A DNA stretch of 48,794 nucleotides. Origin: Burkholderiales bacterium. GTDB lineage: Bacteria > Pseudomonadota > Gammaproteobacteria > Burkholderiales > Burkholderiaceae_D. Of this stretch, positions 43,915 to 48,794 are shown piece after piece. Location: NCBI GenBank assembly GCA_016200895.1, contig JACQDX010000141.1, positions 1 to 48,794 on the forward strand, given 5' to 3'. The first letter of the stretch is position 1. Each line of letters starts with the position of its first letter. The notes under the pieces were generated by a model that saw only the letters and a program-made list of their open reading frames with translations, ran no database searches and was not told the DNA's origin. A program made the translations under genes and the position numbers.

Positions 43915-45095
43915 GAGGAGATCATTGATCCAGCAACACGGCGCGCTTCTGCATCACAGGCGAGTATGCTTTCCAGATCAGGCGCTTCTGTCGCAGCCAC
44001 CTTGCACAACGTATACTCTATGACCTGATTGATCATGCGAAAGCCTATTCTCTTATCTAAAAATGCTTGGACAGCAATTTCATTACTTGCGTTCAATATA
44101 GTTGCGGCAGATTTACCTTCTTTCAAGGCATCATAGGCTAATTGCAGACAAGGAAAGCGTTGAAAATCTGGTTTGATAAAATTCAGACTGGCGACTTTCA
44201 GCAAGTCCAGCGGCGCAACTCCGGAGGCAATGCGCTCAGGATAAGCCATGCCGTAGGCGATAGGTATACGCATGTCTGGGTTACCCATTTGTGCGATAAC
44301 CGAACCATCAGTATAAGACACCATGGAATGAATCACACTTTGCGGATGGATAACGACCTCGATCTGCTCTGCTGGCGTGGCAAACAACCAGTGCGCCTCA
44401 ATAACCTCCAGGCCCTTATTCATCATCGTCGCTGAATCGACAGAGATTTTACGTCCCATGACCCAATTAGGGTGGGCTACCGCCTGTTCAGGCGTCACAT
44501 CGTCCAGGGTATTTACATCCCTGTTCAAGAATGGCCCGCCAGAGGCGGTCAACAATATCTTGTGTATGCCATGCTGCCCTGGGTGACGGTTATAGTTGCC
44601 AGGCAAGCATTGAAAAATGGCATTGTGTTCGCTATCAATTGGCAGCAAAGTAGCGCCGCTGTCTTTGATGGCATCGATAAATAACTGGCCAGACATAACC
44701 AGTGCTTCTTTATTCGCCAGCAATACCTTCTTGCCCGCCTTTGCCGCAGCCAGCGACGCTGGCAAGCCAGCAGCGCCAACAATGGCTGCCATCACGCTAT
44801 CACACTCACTGGCACTGGCAACGGCACACAGTGCATCACGGCCAAACAGTATCTGGATTTGAGGCAAATGCTCTTCTTTTAACAGAATGGCCAACTCATC
44901 TGCTGCCTGTGCAGTACCGACGACTACAACCTGAGGTAAAAACTGTGCACATTGCTCAGCCAGTTTTGCTACCTGGGTATGTGCGGTCAATGCAAAAACA
45001 CCGTAGCGATCAGGATGACGCGCGACGACATCCAGTGTCGATACGCCTATGGAGCCGGTAGACCCCAATATGCATAATTGCTGTTTTTTCTGCAT
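43911..45095 (-). CDS. dxr: 1-deoxy-D-xylulose 5-phosphate reductoisomerase
   Basis: A 394-residue NADPH-dependent enzyme of the MEP isoprenoid pathway, which supplies precursors for UppS. The N-terminus LCILGSTGSIGVSTLDVVAR is the NADPH-binding fold. LLANKEALVMSG, LLPIDSEHNAIFQCL and ILLTASGGPF are active-site segments; MGRKISVDSATMMNKGLEVI is the metal/substrate motif. I chose ATG at 45095, 5 nt after the cdsA stop. A GTG at 45110 would overlap cdsA and adds five unconserved residues. Confidence 0.96.
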   Translation of the reverse strand: MQKKQQLCILGSTGSIGVSTLDVVARHPDRYGVFALTAHTQVAKLAEQCAQFLPQVVVVGTAQAADELAILLKEEHLPQIQILFGRDALCAVASASECDSVMAAIVGAAGLPASLAAAKAGKKVLLANKEALVMSGQLFIDAIKDSGATLLPIDSEHNAIFQCLPGNYNRHPGQHGIHKILLTASGGPFLNRDVNTLDDVTPEQAVAHPNWVMGRKISVDSATMMNKGLEVIEAHWLFATPAEQIEVVIHPQSVIHSMVSYTDGSVIAQMGNPDMRIPIAYGMAYPERIASGVAPLDLLKVASLNFIKPDFQRFPCLQLAYDALKEGKSAATILNASNEIAVQAFLDKRIGFRMINQVIEYTLCKVAATEAPDLESILACDAEARRVAGSMISS

Positions 45096-45100
45096 GTATT

Positions 45101-45919
45101 TTATCGCCACAAGTCCACTAAGGCTGCCAGAGGAAGCACAGGTATCAATGCATCTATCCTGTCGAGTACACCACCATGCCCAGGCAAAAGATTGCTGCTG
45201 TCTTTCATGCCGACGCGGCGCTTCAACGAAGATTCAAACAAATCGCCCACTACACTGGCGGCGGTAATCAAGGTCATGGCACAGACAAAGATGAGCCATC
45301 CTTTTCTGGCGACTAATTGCGCAGTAAAAGTATTTTCCAATGCAGGAATAAAGCTGGTTGCCGCCGCCAGTATCAATACACAGATCCAGCCACCGATAGC
45401 ACCTTCCCACGATTTACCAGGAGAAATAGTCGGTGCCAGTTTTCGCTTGCCGAATGCTTTACCAGAAAAATAGGCACCAATGTCGGCAATCCAGACGATG
45501 GCCATGACAGAAAACAGATACATCGGTGAACGCTGGAAGAAAATCGCAATCGCCACGAAGCAGGCAAAAATACTAATGCCATACAAGGTGCTCAGCATGC
45601 CGCTGGAAAAATTATGCGTCTCAGGCAAACCTCTGGCCAGCGTTGGAACCAATCTGAAAGCCCAGAATGCCGTACTCAGCGCAAACAGCAAGGGATGCGA
45701 GAAATCTGCCAGATGAAATAAGCAATAAACCAGCAAACCTACCCACAGCGCAGCCATGATAATAGGGCCAGGCTTTTTAAACAGGCGCTGGCATTCCCAC
45801 ATCGCAGCAGCGAAAAAGGCGACTGCCAACACAGAAAAAGCATAAAAATTGGCCGAATACAGTACTGGCAGCAAAATGGCCAGCAGAACCAGAGCAGTCA
45901 GAACACGAGTTTTAAGCAT
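45101..45919 (-). CDS. cdsA: Phosphatidate cytidylyltransferase
   Basis: A 272-residue polytopic membrane enzyme that makes CDP-diacylglycerol for phospholipid synthesis. The C-terminal signature is visible as SLKRRVGMKDSSNLLPGHGG followed by VLDRID. IADIGAYFSGKAFGKRKLAP is the conserved middle segment. About eight hydrophobic segments are present. Its ATG overlaps the uppS stop by one base (TAATG). Confidence 0.96.
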   Translation of the reverse strand: MLKTRVLTALVLLAILLPVLYSANFYAFSVLAVAFFAAAMWECQRLFKKPGPIIMAALWVGLLVYCLFHLADFSHPLLFALSTAFWAFRLVPTLARGLPETHNFSSGMLSTLYGISIFACFVAIAIFFQRSPMYLFSVMAIVWIADIGAYFSGKAFGKRKLAPTISPGKSWEGAIGGWICVLILAAATSFIPALENTFTAQLVARKGWLIFVCAMTLITAASVVGDLFESSLKRRVGMKDSSNLLPGHGGVLDRIDALIPVLPLAALVDLWR

Positions 45920-46698
45920 TACTTGCTTTCTTGCTGGACAGATTGTTCGGTTACTTGCGCACTGGTACGTCCAAAGCGACGTTCGCGGTTTTGATAAGAT
46001 GAAATGGACAAATCCAAAGCCTCCGAATCAAAATCAGGCCAGAACGTATCCGTAAAATACAACTCACTATACGCCAGTTGCCAGAGCAGGAAATTTGAAA
46101 TGCGCGTCTCACCACCGGTACGGATAAACAAGTCAGGCTCAGGCGCATAAGCCATCGACAGATAGGCTGCAAGCTGGTCTTCTGTTATTTCCTGATCGGC
46201 CTGCCCTGCTGCCACGCGCTCTTTTTGCAGGCGGTTCATGGCTTGCATGATGTCCCAGCGCCCACCGTAATTGGCGCAGATGGTCACGGTCAAGCCTTGA
46301 TTACTGGCAGTTTTTTGCTCTGCAGCAGCTATCATTTTCTGCAATTGCGGATCAAAGCGTGTGAGGTCGCCAACCACTTTCAGGCGTATATTATTGGCGT
46401 GCATCTTCGCCACTTCTTTTTCAAGAGCGGTCACAAACAAACGCATCAATAGTGACACCTCTTCAGCGGGGCGACGCCAGTTTTCTGAGCTGAATGCAAA
46501 AAAGGTCAAGTAAGAAACGCCGCGGCGGGCACAGGCCTCAACGATGCCCCTGACCGCCTCGACGCCCTTTACATGCCCGGCGACACGCGGTAAAAAGCGC
46601 TTGGTTGCCCAGCGCCCGTTGCCATCCATAATAATTGCGATATGTTTAGGAATTGCGCCAACTGCCGGAATTTCCTTGGTGGAACTTGTATGGGTCAT
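45919..46698 (-). CDS. uppS: Undecaprenyl diphosphate synthase
   Basis: A 259-residue cis-prenyltransferase that makes the C55 lipid carrier for cell-wall and LPS synthesis. HIAIIMDGNGRWATKR contains the catalytic Asp. GHVKGVEAVRGIVEACARRG, LTFFAFSSENWRRP, PDLFIRTGGETRISNFLLWQ and YTDTFWPDF-like YFTDTFWPDF are conserved segments. It lies between frr and cdsA, the usual order. Confidence 0.97.
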   Translation of the reverse strand: MTHTSSTKEIPAVGAIPKHIAIIMDGNGRWATKRFLPRVAGHVKGVEAVRGIVEACARRGVSYLTFFAFSSENWRRPAEEVSLLMRLFVTALEKEVAKMHANNIRLKVVGDLTRFDPQLQKMIAAAEQKTASNQGLTVTICANYGGRWDIMQAMNRLQKERVAAGQADQEITEDQLAAYLSMAYAPEPDLFIRTGGETRISNFLLWQLAYSELYFTDTFWPDFDSEALDLSISSYQNRERRFGRTSAQVTEQSVQQESK

Positions 46699-46732
46699 GT
46701 AAATCCAGAATGTGTTGATACGCGGGCGACGA

Positions 46733-47293
46733 CTAAACTGTCAACACTTCTTTTTCTTTGTCAGCCAGCAGCTTGTCCACTTCGGCAACAAACTTGTCTG
46801 TCAACTTTTGGATATCATCTTGCGCACGACGCTCATCATCTTCCGAGCATTCTTTTTCTTTCAGCAACTTTTTCAGAGACTCATTGGAATCACGGCGGAT
46901 GTTACGTATCGCGATCTTGGCGCTCTCGCCTTCCGTCTTGACCAGCTTGACCATTTCCTTACGGCGCTCCTCTGTCAGCGGCGGAGTTGGCACACGAATC
47001 AGTTCACCTTGAGATGACGGGTTCAAGCCCAGATCAGCATCACGGATTGCTTTTTCAATCGCGCCCAACATTTTCTTTTCCCAAGGCTGCACACCAATCG
47101 TGCGCGCATCGATCAAAGTCACATTGGCAACCTGAGTGATGTGGGTAGGTGTGCCGTAATAATCAACCTGGACATGATCCAGAATGCCGGTGTGGGCACG
47201 GCCGGTACGGACTTTGGACAAATCAGCCTTCAAAGTCTCAATAGACTTTTGCATACGCTGGTCAGAACTTTTTTTAATCTCTGCTACGCTCAT
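46733..47293 (-). CDS. frr: Ribosome recycling factor
   Basis: A 186-residue protein, normal length, that splits post-termination ribosomes with EF-G. The three-helix domain includes LKADLSKVRTGRAHTGILDH and ESAKIAIRNIRRDSNESLKK. The short beta domain includes VDYYGTPTHITQVANVTL. CAGGAG lies six bases before the ATG. It follows pyrH after 85 nt. Confidence 0.98.
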   Translation of the reverse strand: MSVAEIKKSSDQRMQKSIETLKADLSKVRTGRAHTGILDHVQVDYYGTPTHITQVANVTLIDARTIGVQPWEKKMLGAIEKAIRDADLGLNPSSQGELIRVPTPPLTEERRKEMVKLVKTEGESAKIAIRNIRRDSNESLKKLLKEKECSEDDERRAQDDIQKLTDKFVAEVDKLLADKEKEVLTV

Positions 47294-47378
47294 AGCGTTC
47301 TCCTGTACATCTTGGCATGAGCGACGGGTCTTGCCGCGCTCCTTGCCGAATTAATATGAAACAATCCAAAGTGCAGGA

Positions 47379-48095
47379 TTATACGTGCACTAAGGTGCCC
47401 TCGTCTCCCCCCAGAATGACATTCTTCAATGCACCCGGTTTAATAATGGAAAATACCTTGATAGGCAGTTTCTGATCACGGCAAAGAGCAAAGGCAGTTG
47501 CATCCATGACTTGCAGGTGACGAGCAATGGCTTCGTCAAATGAAATCGTTGTATAGCGTGTAGCCGTGGCATCTTTTTTAGGATCCGCGGTATATACGCC
47601 ATCAACCTTGGTCGCTTTCAAGACGATTTCAGCACCAATTTCCGAACCGCGCAAAGCAGCGGCTGTGTCGGTAGTAAAGAAAGGATTGCCGGTGCCTGCA
47701 GCAAACACAATGACTTTGCCTTCTTCCAGATATTGCAAGGCTTTAGGGCGCACATAAGGCTCAACGACCTGGTCAATGGCGATTGCTGACATGACACGTG
47801 AAGTCAAACCGACCTGGCGCATTGCATCTGACAATGCCAGGGCATTCATGACTGTCGCCAACATACCCATGTAATCAGCAGTAGCCCTGTCCATACCTTG
47901 CGCACCAGGTGCCACGCCACGGAAGATATTACCACCACCGATAACGATGGCCAGCTCTACACCCATTCTTGATACTTCGGCCACATCGGCCACCATACGC
48001 TCTATCGTCGCACGGTTAATGCCAAACGGATCATCGCCCATCAGGGCTTCGCCAGAGAGCTTCAAGAGCACACGCTTGTAAGCAGGTTTTGTCAT
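47379..48095 (-). CDS. pyrH: UMP kinase
   Basis: A 238-residue amino-acid-kinase-fold enzyme that phosphorylates UMP to UDP. Motifs: RVLLKLSGEALMGDDPFGIN, ELAIVIGGGNIFRG, RATADYMGMLATVMNALAL, FAAGTGNPFFTTDTAAALR and ATKVDGVYTADPKKD. AAGGAG lies eight bases before the ATG. The 243-nt gap to tsf holds the tsf terminator and presumably the pyrH promoter, which I could not place with confidence. Confidence 0.98.
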   Translation of the reverse strand: MTKPAYKRVLLKLSGEALMGDDPFGINRATIERMVADVAEVSRMGVELAIVIGGGNIFRGVAPGAQGMDRATADYMGMLATVMNALALSDAMRQVGLTSRVMSAIAIDQVVEPYVRPKALQYLEEGKVIVFAAGTGNPFFTTDTAAALRGSEIGAEIVLKATKVDGVYTADPKKDATATRYTTISFDEAIARHLQVMDATAFALCRDQKLPIKVFSIIKPGALKNVILGGDEGTLVHV

Positions 48096-48299
48096 GATAG
48101 GACTCCTTCTGGTAGTTTAAATAATTTAAAAAATGCGTACTGGATGAAGTTGCCTGGATAAGGCACTTCAATGACCATTTGATTTGTAAACTAGCCCGGT
48201 CAGGCAATACACAAAGCAAATGGAGCACCATCCACTCATATTTACACCTGAATACACAAATTTGATGCTCAGACACAAATACTTACAATCGCTGGATTT

Positions 48300-48329
48300 A
48301 AAAAAACGGGCCTTTCGGCCCGTTTTTTA
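48300..48329 (-). terminator. Rho-independent terminator after tsf
   Basis: On the minus strand CGGGCC, the GNRA loop GAAA and GGCCCG are followed by six or more T residues, 9 nt after the tsf stop. The plus strand also has a T run, but no gene faces it. Confidence 0.92.
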
Positions 48330-48338
48330 TTTCGCCAA

Positions 48339-48794
48339 TTACGCTTGTTTTGCTGCAGCCACTTGCGCGGCCACTTCTGCGGCAAAGTCATCTTGCTTCT
48401 TCTCAATGCCTTCACCAACTACAAACATGGTGAATGCCTTAACAGTTGTATTAACAGATTTCAACATCTGCTCAACTGTTTGCTTGTCATTCTTAACGAA
48501 TGTTTGATTCAGCAAAGAAACTTCCTTCAGGAATTTCTGTACGGAACCTTCAACCATTTTTGCTACGATCTCCGCTGGCTTACCGGATTCTGCTGCTTTC
48601 AGAGCTGCTACAGAGCGCTCTTTTTCGATCAGCTCAGCAGGAACCTGGTCGGAAGACAAAGATACTGGTTTCATCGCAGCAATGTGCATCGCTACATCTT
48701 TACCGACTTGCTCATCTGCACCATCAAATTCAACAACTACACCAATACGTGTGCCGTGCAGGTAAGAAACCAGTTTGGCAGTCGTATCAAAGCG
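48339..48794 (-). CDS. tsf: Elongation factor Ts (N-terminal part outside window)
   Basis: Only the C-terminal 151 residues are in the window; the frame is open to the last base. EF-Ts exchanges GDP for GTP on EF-Tu. The visible part includes TAKLVSYLHGTRIGVVVEFD, VAMHIAAMKPVSLSSDQVPA, LIEKERSVAALKAAESGKPA, IVAKMVEGSVQKFLKEVSLL and the C-terminal TVKAFTMFVVGEGIEKKQDD. It is followed by a strong terminator and then pyrH, the usual rpsB-tsf-pyrH-frr order. Confidence 0.97.
   Translation of the reverse strand, partial: RFDTTAKLVSYLHGTRIGVVVEFDGADEQVGKDVAMHIAAMKPVSLSSDQVPAELIEKERSVAALKAAESGKPAEIVAKMVEGSVQKFLKEVSLLNQTFVKNDKQTVEQMLKSVNTTVKAFTMFVVGEGIEKKQDDFAAEVAAQVAAAKQA

Overview
The window reads as chromosome of a Gram-negative betaproteobacterium. 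The lipid A/outer-membrane block (pyrH-frr-uppS-cdsA-dxr-rseP-bamA-skp-lpxD-fabZ-lpxA-lpxB), the imuA-imuB-dnaE2 mutagenesis cassette and the moderate GC content fit Burkholderiales, most likely Oxalobacteraceae (Undibacterium-like). That genus-level placement is inference from gene content, not a phylogeny.

Region 1 (1-14265) is a glycan-utilisation locus in two convergent arms. The plus arm has the end of a GH2 beta-mannosidase, a secreted GH31 alpha-glucosidase, glucokinase and a CutC-family TIM barrel. The minus arm has an FHS-type sugar MFS permease, a LacI regulator, D-mannose isomerase, a PfkB fructokinase, a GH47 alpha-1,2-mannosidase and a GH92 alpha-mannosidase. The set fits stepwise trimming of (glucosylated) high-mannose N-glycans: glucose caps by GH31, alpha-mannose by GH47 and GH92, core beta-mannose by GH2. 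Mannose would go to fructose and then fructose-6-P, and glucose to glucose-6-P. The permease gene and the lacI operon each carry a near-identical 20-bp GTTTA-N10-TAAAC element exactly 23 nt upstream of a predicted -35 box.

Region 2 (14266-18388) holds a frameshifted remnant of a Tn3-family transposase and a three-gene minus-strand unit: a secreted phospholipase C/P1-nuclease-like protein, a parvulin-type foldase and a membrane-anchored unknown.

Region 3 (18389-25253) holds a 1349-aa single-module NRPS-like enzyme with the adenylation-carrier-membrane-tandem-repeat layout of epsilon-poly-L-lysine synthetase, an AI-2E family membrane protein, and a divergent HxlR regulator / SnoaL-like pair sharing an inverted repeat.

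Region 4 (25254-31080) is the SOS mutasome imuA-imuB-dnaE2. One LexA box sits inside a perfect 18-bp-arm palindrome that runs into the imuA start codon. A second LexA box lies in front of a divergent 75-aa unknown gene, which makes that gene a candidate new SOS protein.

Region 5 (31110-34537) is an ABC transporter: an ATPase with a C-terminal AAA-associated domain and a double-length permease, with no binding-protein gene. Its leader is structured and includes a possible 17-codon peptide.

Region 6 (34538-48794), all on the minus strand, is the housekeeping block from tsf (partial) through pyrH, frr, uppS, cdsA, dxr, rseP, bamA, skp, lpxD, fabZ, lpxA and lpxB, followed by tatD and a secreted ankyrin protein. 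Genes are tightly packed and often overlap. I found no tRNA, rRNA, CRISPR array or intact insertion sequence.
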